A stretch of 64,000 bases of DNA from Brachycybe producta. Lineage: Eukaryota; Arthropoda; Diplopoda; Playtdesmida; Andrognathidae. Where the stretch lies: contig JAUPFP010000018.1 of NCBI GenBank assembly GCA_036925085.1, positions 3,553,885 to 3,617,884 of the forward strand. The letters are read 5' to 3'. A model generated the notes under the pieces. That model worked only from the letters and a program-made list of their open reading frames with translations, ran no database searches and had not been told where the DNA came from. Below are positions 23,848-34,288 of the stretch, piece after piece; position 1 is the first letter of the stretch, and every line of letters begins with the position of its first letter. The translations under genes were made by a program, and so were the position numbers.

Positions 23848-24164
23848 AGGCCCTTTTACACGGTCAGTTCTGTTCTCAGTTCAGTTTAATTTCCAATTTT
23901 TGTTTCATTTCCGTCGGGAAGGAGGTTTCTTTTTACACCATCCGTTCTGTGATCAGTTCTCTTCATGCCTGTTCAGTCTGACTTGAGCTTTAATTTAATG
24001 AGTGAACTTCGCTTAAGGTGTTTTTTTTACACGTAGGAATTCAGTTCGCGTCTCCGTTTCAGTCTTCCTATCAGTCTTTTCCATTTTATACACACAGGAA
24101 AAACTGACAGTTCGAATGAACATGAAACAGAACTGCGAACAGAACTGACCGTGTAAAAGGGCAT
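23848..24164. mobile_element. PIF/Harbinger-like MITE with TTA target duplication
   Basis: The ends are AGGCCCTTTTACACGGTCAG and the matching complement ending AAAAGGGCAT. TTA lies on both sides (23845-23847 and 24165-24167). The 317-bp length, absence of coding capacity and 3-bp TTA duplication fit non-autonomous PIF/Harbinger elements. Confidence 0.75.
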
Positions 24165-24690
24165 TTAATCATCAGTTTCTAGTTAAAACTGTAATTTCCT
24201 AAAAATTCTAGGCATTCTTGTGTTATACTGTTCAAATTTTACTGTATTCTGATATCCTAAAAAAAAAACGCGTTTAAAACTATTAACTAAATAAAAAAAT
24301 CATCATATATTAAAACCGCTCACAATTTCTTGAGTTACATTTTATGACATTATTATAACATCCGATATGACTGCCTCAACTTCCCTTCAAGGCAGCTACA
24401 ACTTTCAATTTATGCTCGAATAAACAAAAACAAAAATACTAATGACAAAATATTACTCACAGAATAAGAGTAATAAAAGTATATTTGGGTGTATATTAAA
24501 TTATACTACGTGTAACTGAGCTTTCATTTTTCTTAAATAAAAATGTAGTTATTAAATTTGCAATCAAGATTCAATGATAATTTTTATATAGTTTTTAAAG
24601 ATGAACGGTACAAGTTGAAACTTCCGTATTTGCCGGGGGGGGGGGAGGGGGGGTTTAGAAAAGCCATGGGGAGTAAGTTGCGCCTTAGAC
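24165..24690. other. intron stretch, nothing recognised
   Basis: AT-rich with a G-rich tract at about 24635-24652. No feature is supported apart from the target duplication of the next element at 24683-24690. Confidence 0.45.
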
Positions 24691-25147
24691 CAGCGGTCGC
24701 CAACAGATGGTCCGCTAGAAATTTTTGGTGGTCCGCAGAAAACTCTGGACAATATTTGCATTTTTTCTAAATAAATTCTTCTATTCTGAACTGACAATTT
24801 TCGCCTTTATATTGCACTAAATTGGCGAAATGTACTAGTTTAGTACAGTTCTCGTAAAATACGGCACGCGAGAGCTACATTTCGTTCAGTCCCCCCCCCC
24901 CCACCACCACCACCACAAGCTTCTACTCCCCCCTAAGCTTCAAATACTTTGTAGTAATTAAACTAATTTTATTAATTTTGTTACAATTAAACAACCTTTA
25001 AAGATTTTCTATTAATAAAATGGAAGTTCTCTGATCATTATTTGACAAACGTATTTATCTTTTTAAAAAAAATTCATATTAGTGGTCGACGGGATTTAAA
25101 ATTTTGAATTTAGTGTTCCGTGAGGTCCGAAAGGTTGGCAACCGCTG
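24691..25147. mobile_element. hAT non-autonomous element with a perfect 8-bp target duplication
   Basis: The termini are CAGCGGTCGCCAAC and GTTGGCAACCGCTG. CCTTAGAC stands at both borders (24683-24690 and 25148-25155). An 8-bp duplication with CAG-type ends is diagnostic of hAT. The intact duplication suggests this is the youngest of the three related copies in the window. Confidence 0.88.
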
Positions 25148-25784
25148 CCTTAGACTATTACCTTCCTGGACTGGCAACTTCCTATCTTCACAATGTTAAA
25201 GCGTTAAATGCCGGGTCTAAAGCAAAAGTGAAGCCAGCTCTATCTGGTGGCATTTTCCACGTTTTACTTGATTTTCACATTTTAATTCTATTCTGGGAAT
25301 TTAGTAAAACGCAGATAAGAGTAAATGAATCTTTGCAAATCTTAGTGAATCTCTAGTACTTCTCTGGCAGATCTATTTATTTCCATTGGGTAGCCTGACA
25401 AAAAAAAAATGGAAAAACGATCCAACAAAAAAAAGTTTGCTAGTCTTGTGTATGGATTGGGTATTTTCGCTTCTTGTCAATGTTTTATTGGAATTTCAAC
25501 AAATTATGAAAATAGGTTAATTTTCTTTTCTTAATAAATGTTTAGAAAAAATACTGAAACACTTTTTGCTTTGAAAATAACTAATAAATTCTTTTCAACT
25601 TTTCACACGCACGTAAAAAAAAATCCTACAAAAGTTCACTTTGTAAGGAATTTAACAGAAGCGCCACACACCTTTCAGTTCGAAGCACCATATAGATAAT
25701 CTGATTTTTCTTTATTTCGAATTCTAATTTCTGTTGGTTTTTATGACTGTGTGATTCTTCAATTAATTATTCCAACAAAATATG
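25148..25784. other. intron stretch, nothing recognised
   Basis: AT-rich sequence without repeat match or credible ORF. Confidence 0.45.
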
Positions 25785-26110
25785 CTTATACCTTCTACAC
25801 ACACGAGTTAAATAAATTCAAATTAAATGTGTTTAGGTGAATGATACGGAATCCAGTTAAGGACACAAGCCAAATAAAAATTGACTTTATTATAAATATT
25901 TTAAAATTGAAGTACTAAATCAATATTTTGTCAATAGTTTCTATATTATATTTAAGTATATTAATCTCAATATTTTCAGATTAATTAACTGAATAAATTG
26001 AATTCAACGACATATTGTTTGTTTGCCCTTCACAGAGGGCTCTGTAGAACACGTTTCTTATTTAAATTCATTTAGATTATCGGGTGTGCGTACAAGGTAT
26101 TAGTCTAGTT
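25785..26110. repeat. family E repeat, longest copy
   Basis: ACACACGAGTTAAATAAATT, then GGAATCCAGTTAAGGACACA and CGACATATTGTTTGTTTGCC. Its two halves also occur split around 21850-22510, where Helitron-like sequence interrupts them. Confidence 0.55.
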
Positions 26111-26371
26111 TTTAAGAAACTTTTATTTTTCTTTCTTTAGAAGTTATTTCATAAAAAAAAATGTTTCCATTCATTTCATAAAATTAAGAGTTCACTGTTG
26201 ACTATTTAAACATAAAAATATTTTCAGATAATAACTACATTCAGTACTAAATAAATTCCTTAATACCGGAAACAGTCGCGTATTATTTTAGATTTAAGAG
26301 TCAATGAAAAACAATAACAGCGCAGTAAAACTGACTCTTGCGATAAAAACTTTCTTTTACCCATTATCATT

Positions 26372-26925
26372 TCTAATATCATAATTTGCTAAAGGCTGAC
26401 TCTCCTATATCTCTCCTGCACTCCCTCCCTTTGTGTACGGAATGTTCTCAGAAACTACACACTCTAGAACCGTAAAAATTAACCAGTATGCACATCTTTA
26501 GGTGGACTTCTTGGTATAGGCTACATTAGAATTTTAAATTTTCTTCCGTTTACCTCATTTTTTTGTGAAAAAAATCATCAAATTTCACCACAGAGCCAAG
26601 AAAGCTTGCTTTATTGCATTTTATGCGCTTTTTTATCCAAAGAATAAATTAACCCACTTGGGTTATGGTAAAGGTCACCCTTGATCTTACAATTTACATT
26701 GGTAACAAAATTGGTTACATCCATGGCAGAGAAGTGAGAGGTTCTTGGTTCAAGTCTTGGCTGGAGTTTTCATGTATTCATTTTTTTCAACACAAGGAAG
26801 GCAGGGCTTATACTAGGATTAAGCAAAGTATTTACTCGAAATTAACTGTATATCGTGTAATATTCTCAATCTGTGATATTATGTAAGACTGTCACACCCG
26901 TCGAAGACGGGTTTTTTCGTTCTAG
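26372..26925 (+). mobile_element. non-autonomous Helitron-like element J, copy 1
   Basis: It starts TCTAATATCATAATTTGC and ends with the hairpin CCCGTCGAAGACGGG, about ten bases, then CTAG before a host T. This is the textbook Helitron 3' end. The second copy at 39511-41913 shares both ends. A tRNA-like B-box word GGTTCAAGTC lies at about 26747. No Rep/helicase is encoded. Confidence 0.65.
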
Positions 26926-27004
26926 TAGTTTATAATGTACAATCCGGATGGAGGGAAGCATACAAAATTAACCAATTTAAATAAATAAAAATTACAGATC
27001 TTAC

Positions 27005-27089
27005 CTTGAAATATCGTCTTCACTGCTACTTCTATGAAATGAGGTTATGGCATCTGTCATAAACGGTAAAGTTGGCGTTGTGATAGGAG
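27005..27089 (-). CDS. dlg1: dlg1 exon: linker between PDZ2 and PDZ3
   Basis: An 85-nt exon. The minus strand reads PITTPTLPFMTDAITSFHR, then SSSEDDISR. The acceptor is TTTTGCAG and the donor is GTAAGA. The first two bases complete a Pro codon from the PDZ2 exon. The last two bases, AG, become Arg with the A of the PDZ3 exon. The resulting DDISREPRKV join parallels the DDEITREPRKV join of other DLG proteins. The Ser-rich acidic segment may be a phosphorylation site, which is inference. Confidence 0.92.
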
Positions 27090-27654
27090 CTGCAAAACAT
27101 GTAACAGAAAGAAGAAAAATAAAGTCAACTTTTTCACTTTCATCCAAACCATTGAAATTATTAAAACACACTAAAAGTGGACACAAAATTTCCTCACTTG
27201 CTATTGAAATTACATTCTAAATGTATTTGTCACACTGACATACATGTAAATATGACTCACACACATAAATACTATCAAAAAAAAACACACAAACCATTTT
27301 CCTTCTCCCTCCCTCCACTCCCCTCCACTCCCCTCCCCTCCTCCAATTCTACTTTAACCATACATAGAAAAGTGACGTCAAATGATGGCAGACATCCACA
27401 ACACCGTTTTCATATCAGTTCTTATCAAAATTTATCTATCACAGTGGAAGCCAAAAATAATATATCATTTGGCAAACAACTCCAGTTTCGTATTTCAAAG
27501 AGAAGCAATTATATTCACTATTTTACATATAAATAGGATGCATTGTTAACAAAACTAATTCTATTGTTTTACGTTTACTAAAAAGTTGGAATAAAAAAAA
27601 AACTTTGTTGACAAGACCAAATAAAGGAGATCTCTGGGTAGCGGACACCAAAAT
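27090..27654. other. dlg1 intron stretch, nothing recognised
   Basis: C- and T-rich simple sequence at 27300-27345 (CTCCACTCCCCTCC words). No repeat or exon is recognised. Confidence 0.45.
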
Positions 27655-28152
27655 TAGGGCTATCAGAGTCAAGAGTCGATGGTGTCGTTTATTTTTGGTA
27701 GAAGTCGTTATAAAAGTAAACGACTCCAAACGAAAAACGATTGACCGAACATCAAAATTTTAGTCTTAAAGATGCAGCAATATTGTCGTACCCTGAAATT
27801 ACGCAAAATGCCGCTCTTAACCGCTAGGGTTTTACCACAACCGACTCAGGTATCTGTGGAAAGATTATTTTCTGCTCTCTCCGAATTCTAAAATATGATT
27901 TGAGAGCAGCGATGGAATCGTACATAATTGAAGCCATGCTATGTTTAAGAACCAATTCAATTTAAATGAAATTCGTTTACAATGTACAAATTATGTTTGA
28001 ATAAATACATAATTATGTTGATTTCGTTTCAATTTTTGTTTATTTTGGTTTGTTGGACTCAGTCAGAGTCGTCATAGTGGAGTCGAATTATAAATTTCAA
28101 ATTACAGGAGTCGGAGTCGAACAATTATTTATGTAACGACTCCCCAGCCCTA
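27655..28152 (+). mobile_element. decayed hAT element with 8-bp target duplication
   Basis: The ends are TAGGGCTATCAGAGTC and GACTCCCCAGCCCTA, bordered by ACCAAAAT and ACCAAAGT (seven of eight equal). It encloses the end of a hAT transposase gene, so it is an internally deleted relative of an autonomous element rather than a pure MITE. Confidence 0.75.
27841..27964 (+). pseudogene. hAT transposase C-terminal dimerisation region, frameshifted
   Basis: The plus strand reads PTQVSVERLFSAL, and after a one-base shift RILKYDLRAAMES and YIIEAMLCLR. The order SVERLFSALR.LK.DLR......EAMLFLR is the hallmark of the C-terminal dimerisation domain of hAT transposases. The frameshift near 27880 and the loss of all upstream coding sequence show it is dead. 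It ends in a stop shortly after LRTNSI. Confidence 0.75.
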
Positions 28153-28561
28153 ACCAAAGTTACCCAATTTAGTTTAAGAAATCACTCCATTAATGGATAA
28201 ACTATACTTAGAATGGAATTCAGCAAAAAAAGAAAACCGCCAACACATCCATTACAAACCAAATAATCTGCTATTTACACAAAACATCCGGAGGGATTCA
28301 TTAATATCTTTATTCACAAAGGTCCCACGTGTCCCATTCTAGCCAAATATTTTCCAATTGAAGTTATTGAACTTAACTCATTCTGACTCCTACAATTAGC
28401 AACTGCGTTAGATTTTGCTGTAGTGGCCGGCTAGCTATTTTTCTTCTTCTCTCAAATACTGAAACTAATTAGTTTTAAAAAACCAACGTAGTTTATACTA
28501 ATAAATTTTCATGGGAGCATGATAATAGAACATATTACTTCAAAGGCTATGCAAATGTTAA
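28153..28561. other. dlg1 intron stretch, nothing recognised
   Basis: AT-rich. No exon or repeat match is seen. Confidence 0.5.
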
Positions 28562-29221
28562 GGAGCTACATTACAAAATTACTTCGAAAAATCTCCACAA
28601 AAAGCGCTAGCATCGTTTTTCTATTCAGTCCATAGACCCAATGTTAAAGAGAAAATGTTAATTTTTAAAATACAACAGTCGCGAGGCAATATGTTTATTT
28701 CTCATATTTAAAGTTGTCCAATTTTAATGGTTCAGAGTGCAATGTGCATCTTAAATATATTGCTGAATGAGTAATAGAATGACAAAAAATTGTTAAGTGC
28801 GGTTCTATTTTTAAAAACTATTTCAAAATTGCGAATTTCTAAGTCTTTCTAACTTCAAACTCTCCATTGCGTACGGCCAAATCAGAAAAAAACATCCATT
28901 AAAATGCTCGTAAAAATACATAAAAATAATTTTTAAAAAACACAATTAAACCACAGTGAAGCCACCACATTGGCGCACGTGCTGTTTTTTTCTGGTTTTT
29001 AAAATGGATGTTTATTGCTTAGGATTTCAATGGAGTTTAACATAAGAGTTAGTAATTCGCGATTTTGAAATAAGTTTTTAAAAATAGAACCGCACTTGCT
29101 AACTTTTTGTCATTCTATCACTCGATCAGCATATATTTGAGGTGCACATTGCATTTTGAATTTTTAAAATTGGACAACTTTAAAATATGCGAAATAAACA
29201 TTTAAAATTAAAATACACAAC
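28562..29221. mobile_element. family A foldback element, copy 6 (right end lost)
   Basis: It follows TTAA at 28558-28561 and starts GGAGCTACATTACAAAATT. It runs through the core (CACATTGGCGCACGTGCTG) and stops abruptly near 29221 in the right arm, about 135 bp before the donor side of the PDZ2 exon. Confidence 0.8.
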
Positions 29222-29355
29222 TAACTGCAGAAATACGTCCGTTATTTCAATCTGTAGTCCTCGTCTTTTAAGTTGAAGTAAACTGTTTCAAGCAGCAATG
29301 TACATAAGAAAATCTCTGGTAAACTTGGTGGAAAAAACAAACAAATAATTCTTAC

Positions 29356-29545
29356 GTGGAGGTGTTGGAATTTTCGGAATATCCATGTGTTGTGGTAAGA
29401 GTGGAGGAGGTGGAGGCGGAGGTGGAAGTGGATCCTCATCGTCATAAACAGCTTTCGCAACGACCAATTTAACGTGGTCGCTCGTAGCTTTAAGCGTTTC
29501 AACGGCTTCCTCGTGAGATACATTCTCCAAATTTTTACTCCCAAC
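29356..29545 (-). CDS. dlg1: dlg1 exon: second half of PDZ2 plus proline-rich linker
   Basis: The minus strand reads VGSKNLENVSHEEAVETLK, then ATSDHVKLVVAKAVYDDED, PLPPPPPPPPLLP and QHMDIPKIPTPP. The SHEEAV helix carries the class I ligand-binding His. The exon continues past the PDZ fold into a linker with eight consecutive prolines encoded by mixed CCN codons. Such a run could bind SH3, EVH1 or profilin domains, which is inference. The acceptor is CTCCACAG and the donor is GTAAGA. It starts in phase 0 and ends with C, completed by the exon at 27005-27089. Confidence 0.95.
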
Positions 29546-29654
29546 CTGTGGAGAAAACAGAAACGTTCCAAAGAAACCGTAAAATTTAAAGTTTGCTTGA
29601 AAGATGTAACGCCACCACGTTCGGAAAATCATAAAATATAACGCTAAAGGTAGA

Positions 29655-30740
29655 GATTGACACACCTGAGATAACATTGCTAAAAAACACGAGTTATTAG
29701 CAATGTTTTTAACATACTAAAAATCGGTCTATAAAATGTTATTAAATCTTGATAACGTTTGCTATTAACATTGTTAAACGAATCTAAAGATGTTAACAAC
29801 ATTTTGCTATTAACTTTAGTCAATAACATTACCTTTCAGCATTTGTTATTTTTTCTATTAACATGTCGATAATATTGTTCCTAACTTTGTTAATAGCAGA
29901 AATTTTGCGACCGCTCTGGAGGCGGGTCCCAAAATGTTACTGGCAAGTTATTTCTGTTGTTAACACTGTTAAAAACATTCTACTCGTGAATCAGTTTGCT
30001 GCCAACATGCTACCAAGTTACCAACATTATTGTCAAAAAAACATTGTTATTATCATTTTGTTATCGACATTTGCCAAAACATTGTTATTATCATTTTGTT
30101 ATCGACATTTGCCAAAACAGTTAATTAACATAATTGTTGCTAACATTTTGCTACTAACAATGTTTTTGCTATTTCTTCGGTGTAAATCGGCCTTAAGCAT
30201 TTCAGGAATAAACCTTAAAGTTGGATTTACACAAAAAAAAATAGCAAAAACATTGTTAGTAGCAAAATGTTAATAACAAATATGTTAATTAACACTTTTG
30301 TTTCACTATTTTGGTAAATGACGATAACAAAATGCAAAAATACTTTTAGCATGTCGGCAGGAAACTGATCCACTAGTAGAATGTTATTAACAGTGTTGAC
30401 AACATAAATAACTTGCTAGTAACATTTTGTTATCAATATCATTGATCAGGACCGCCTTCAGAGCAATCGCAAAATTTCTGTTATTAACAAAGTTACCAAC
30501 ATTATCAACATGTTAATGAAAAAAATAACAAATGCCGAAAGCAAATGTTATATTGGACAAACGTTACTAGCAAAATATTATTAACATTTTTAGAAACTTT
30601 TAACAATGTTAATAGCAAATATTATCAACAAATGTTGATACAACAAAAGTTAATAAACATTTTATAGGCTGATTTTTAAGATTTATTAAAAACATTGCTA
30701 ATAACACGTGTTTTCAGTTACAACCTCCGGTGTAAAATGG
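29655..30740. mobile_element. 1.1-kb foldback element rich in AACAWTGTT words
   Basis: Two arms of about 500 bp are inverted complements around a centre at about 30195-30225 (GCATTTCAGGAATAAACC). The outer parts share AACACGTGTTATTAGCAATG-type words; the left has ACGAGTTATTAGCAATG. A 38-bp direct repeat lies at about 30042-30117. The 136-codon frame at 29863-30273 lies wholly within the arms and is an artefact. No transposase or clear target duplication was identified. Confidence 0.75.
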
Positions 30741-30747
30741 CTTTTAA

Positions 30748-31497
30748 GACGCTACACAACACAAAATTACTTCAAAAAATCTCCACAAAGAGCGCTAGCA
30801 TCGTTTTTCTATTGAGCCCATAGACCCGATCTTAAAGAAAAAATGTTAATTTTTAAAATACACAGTCGCAGCAATATGTTTATTTTTCATATTTAAAGTT
30901 GTATAATTTTGATGGTTCAAAGTGCAGTGTGCACCTTAAATATATGCTGATCGAGTAATATAATAAAATAAATTGGTAAGTGCAGTTCTATTTTTAAAAA
31001 CTATTTCAAAATCGCGAATTTCTAACTCTTTCTAACTTCAAACTCTCCATGGAGTACGCCCAAATCAGAAAAAAAAATCCATTAAAATAAAATGCTCGTA
31101 AACTCCATTGAGTACGGCGCTCGTAAGCAAAAAAAACATCTATTAAATTTCTCGTAAAAATACCTAAAAATAATTTTAAAAAACCAGAAACAAATCAGCA
31201 CGTGCGCTAATGTGTTGGATTCACTGTGGTTTATTTGTGGTTTTTAAAAATTATTTTTAGGTATTTTTTACAAGCATTTTAATGGATGCTTTTTTTCTGA
31301 TTTGGGCGTGATGGAGTTTAACATAAAAGAGTTAAAAATTCGCAATTTTCAAATAGTTTTTAAAAATACAATCGCACTTACCAATTTTTGTCATTCTATC
31401 ACTCGATCAGCAATATATTTAAGGTGCACGTCTGCACGTTACACTTTGAAAACTTAATATGCGGAAATTTTTCGAAGTAATTTTGTGATGTAGCGTC
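30748..31497. mobile_element. family A foldback element, copy 7, perfect TTAA flanks
   Basis: TTAA borders both ends (30744-30747 and 31498-31501). The termini are GACGCTACACAACAC and GATGTAGCGTC: the same substitution in both ends. The core near 31190 reads CAGCACGTGCGCTAATG. The copy lies about 290 bp from the PDZ2 donor. Confidence 0.9.
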
Positions 31498-31790
31498 TTA
31501 AGTATTTCAGGAGTAATCTTTACAAGAATTTCTAAAGTTTATTACAAACTAGAAAAGCAAACGAATTAGGTGGTGATATCTTTTAAAATGGTAGTTCAAA
31601 AATTAGAATTTTTTTTGTACACATTTTCATAATTAACTTTAAAACTTAGAAGTGAATTCACAAAAAAAAAAGCCTCTTCAAAACCGTAAAAAACAACATT
31701 ATTGTACTCATTTCAATCTTCTCGATTAACGTTGCTACTAAAAAAAAAGTCATTTTCTAGGTTACATAGTAGAAATTGTTTGTGACTTAC

Positions 31791-31997
31791 GGCCAAAAGT
31801 TTGTCTCCGTATGCTAATCTGCCATCGAGGTGTGCTGCACCACCTTCCATCACTTTTGTCACATAGATACCGTTGTCACCTGGGATGTGCTGGTTGCCGA
31901 TGCCACCGGCAATGCTGAATCCTAACCCTTTGTTACCTTTTATTAGGTCTATCTGGAATACCCTTAATTTAGCAGGCCTTCGCCTTCGCTTCACAGT
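31791..31997 (-). CDS. dlg1: dlg1 exon: end of the PDZ1-PDZ2 linker and first half of PDZ2
   Basis: The minus strand reads [20 protein letters not shown], then [40 protein letters not shown] and LAYGDKLLA. The GLGF loop and the [15 protein letters not shown] block are diagnostic of PDZ2 in Discs large proteins. The basic run KRRRRP closes PDZ1 as in relatives. The acceptor is TTTGTAG and the donor is GTAAGT. Both edges are in phase 0. The next exon begins V, giving the expected DKLLAV. The intron before it is only 70 bp. Confidence 0.97.
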
Positions 31998-32067
31998 CTA
32001 CAAATAATAATGTTTTCAGTCACCGAACAACACCGCTATAAAGATTGTAAATGGCTCTTCGACTTAC

Positions 32068-32170
32068 GAGTCGTACGGAGTTACCAGCCCTTTTGAGCGC
32101 ATCGACAGCCGTTGCATGAGGAACGTCCACCACACCCACATCGTTTACCTTAACTATTATGTCGTTGACC
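32068..32170 (-). CDS. dlg1: dlg1 exon: second half of PDZ1
   Basis: A 103-nt exon. The minus strand reads [20 protein letters not shown], then [14 protein letters not shown]. The PHATAV helix holds the class I His. The acceptor is TTTATAG. The first base G completes CAG (Gln) left by the exon at 45411-45535, 13.2 kb upstream. The donor is GTAAGT and the exon ends in phase 0. The VVDVPHA.AVDALK stretch is closest to arthropod Discs large as I remember it. Confidence 0.95.
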
Positions 32171-32283
32171 CTATAAAAACAAAATAAACGAAAAATATTT
32201 TATCTTCAAAGGCAGAAAAAGACATTAGATGAAAAGCATCAACACAACATTGATAATGCTCCATATATTAATTACTTCCATTA

Positions 32284-32438
32284 GGGAAGAATCACACACG
32301 CTGAAAAACCATCAGAAAATAGAATTAGAATTAAACATTCCGTGTTCCTCTACACTCAAAAAAATATATGGCGCTTCTTGTAAATTTCTTACAAACAGAA
32401 TTTCAGTTTAATTCTATTCAGCGTGTGTGATTCTTCCC
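32284..32438. mobile_element. 155-bp PIF/Harbinger-like MITE with TTA duplication
   Basis: The ends GGGAAGAATCACACACGCTG and CAGCGTGTGTGATTCTTCCC are exact inverted complements for 22 bp. TTA stands at both borders (32281-32283 and 32439-32441). It lies 113 bp before the acceptor side of the PDZ1 exon. The perfect ends suggest recent activity. Confidence 0.85.
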
Positions 32439-33168
32439 TTACGGTTTGAAAATTACTGCACTGTGTCGAAGAAATGACACTTACAAAGTATAAAATTTAA
32501 AAAGTTAAAAACTAAACGAATAAAGAATCCCAGTTTCCGAAGTCAGTGTTAAGAGGCTACACATCACAAAAATACTTCGAAAAATCTCCACAAAGAGCGC
32601 TATCATCGTTTTTCTATTGAGCCCATACACCTAATGTTAAAGAAAAAATGTTAATTTTTAAAATACACACAGTCGCGCGGAATATGTTTATTTTTCATAT
32701 TTAAAGTTGTCCAATATTAAGTTTTCAAAATGCGATGTGCACTTTAAATATATGCTGATCGAGTGATAGAATCACAAAAAATTGGTTAAGTGTGGTTATA
32801 TTTTTAAAAACTAATTCAAAATCGCGAATTTCTAACTCTTATGTTAAACTCCATTGAGTACGCGCAAATAAGAAAAAAAAACATCCATTAAAATTTCTCG
32901 GAAAAATAAGTAAAAATAATTTTAAAGAACAGAAAAAAATCAGCACGTGCGCCAAAGTGTTGGCTTCACTCTGGTTTAGTTGTTGTTTTTTAAAATTATT
33001 TTTAGGCATTTTTTACCAACATTTTAATGGATTTTTTTTTTTGCTTAGAAATTAGAAATTAGAAATTCGCGATTTTGAAATAGTTTTTAAAAATATAACA
33101 GTACTTAACCATTTTTTTGTCATTCTATCACTCGATCAGCATACCTGTATATTTAAGGTGCACACATT

Positions 33169-34288
33169 CATCATCATCATCATCATTTCCTGTACCTTAT
33201 CCCGCAAGCAGCAGGGTCGGCCTTGCTGGTTCTAACTCTCCACTCGTTCCGATTTTGCACGAAGCCCCCAGTGACCCCACATGCCACCATATCCCGTTTT
33301 ACTACCACATCCCAGGTTTGCTTGGGTCTTCCTCTACCCCGTTTTATTCCCAGGTCTAAGTTCATTGCCTGTCTCAGCAGCCCATCTTCTCCACTCCTGA
33401 GGACATGCCCAAACCACCGCAGCCTATTTTCCTGCATCTTTTCTACTATATTTGTTACCCCTACACTACCCCTAATAAAATCATTTCTGATCCTATCCCT
33501 TCTGGTCACCCCACTCATAAACCTTAGCATTCTCATCTCAGCTACCTGCATTCTATCCTCATGCACCTTCTTGATTGCCCAACATTCCGACTCATACAAC
33601 ATAGCTGGTCTGACTACTGTTCTATAAAACTTTCCCTTCAATTTTATAGGTAACTTCCTGTCACATAAAACCCCACTAGCCTGCCTCCACCTATGCCAAC
33701 CTGCTTTTATCCGGTTTGTGATGTCTAAGTCTAAGCTCCCATCATCTTGCAGCACAGATCCTAAATATTTGAAGTCATGCACCTGCTGCATTAAACTGTC
33801 CCCAAGTCTAATCCCATCATTCAACTGTTCTTTCCCATCCCACTGAAATTTCATGTACTCCGTTTTTGCCCTACTTATTTTCAACCCCTTTGATTCCAAG
33901 GCATTCCTAGTCTCCTCTAACCTTATCTCGAGTTCCAATTTGGATTCCCCAACTAAGACTATGTCATCTGCAAACAGCATACACCAGGGGACCTCCTGCC
34001 TCACCCCTGCCAGTAACTCATCCAGGACCAAAATAAATAGATATGGACTAAGTGCTGAGCCCTGGTGCACACCAATCCTAACACGAAAACTGTCAGAGAA
34101 CCCCCAGGCAGTCTTAACGCTTGTCCGTGCATCCCTATACATGTCCCTCACCATATCTATATAACTCTCACCCACACCCTTCTTCTGTAAGACCTCCCAC
34201 AATAACGTCCGTGGTACTCTGTCATAGGCTTTCTCTAGATCTATAAATACCATGTGTAACTCTTTCTTGGCAGCCCAAAACTTCTCAA
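33169..34288 (-). mobile_element. 5'-truncated RTE-like LINE inserted in family A copy 8
   Basis: A non-LTR retrotransposon in minus orientation. ACATT flanks it on the plus strand at 33164-33168 and 34289-34293 as a 5-bp target duplication. The 3' end is a (GAT)n tail at 33169-33184, as in LINEs with microsatellite tails. The 5' end begins in the middle of the reverse transcriptase, as expected for incomplete reverse transcription. Confidence 0.85.
33183..34288 (-). pseudogene. RTE-type reverse transcriptase, C-terminal part, open but truncated
   Basis: About 368 codons remain open. Motifs in order are VFIDLEKAYDRVPR (RT motif A region), GVHQGSALSPYLF (motif B), MLFADDIVLVGE (catalytic FADD box), FKYLGSVLQDDG, VRPAMLYESECWAIKK, and NRLRWFGHVLRS with GRGRPKQTW near the end. 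This motif set is typical of RTE-clade elements. The endonuclease and the RT N-terminus are missing, so the fragment cannot move by itself. The frame has no stops, which points to a fairly recent insertion. The first Met is internal to the original protein. Confidence 0.88.

Larger units (their letters stand above)
1860..27004. other. 25-kb dlg1 intron filled with transposon-derived repeats
   Basis: This is the intron between the linker exon and PDZ3. I found no host exon inside it. Most of what can be explained is repeats, listed separately. They include five family A foldbacks, one family B element, hAT-like, Harbinger-like and Helitron-like elements, short foldbacks and simple repeats. A skipped alternative exon of the linker region, common in this gene family, could still be hidden here. 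Confidence 0.7.

Noticed and set aside
26735..26765. A tRNA gene
   Set aside because: There is only a B-box-like word. No cloverleaf or acceptor stem could be formed, and the word is part of a repeated Helitron-like element.
29863..30273. 136-codon plus-strand ORF
   Set aside because: It lies inside the arms of a 1.1-kb palindrome and consists of AACATTGTT-type words. It has hydrophobic low-complexity sequence and no domain.
33117..34164. Plus-strand ORFs of 80-134 codons
   Set aside because: They are antisense shadows of the LINE reverse transcriptase on the minus strand.
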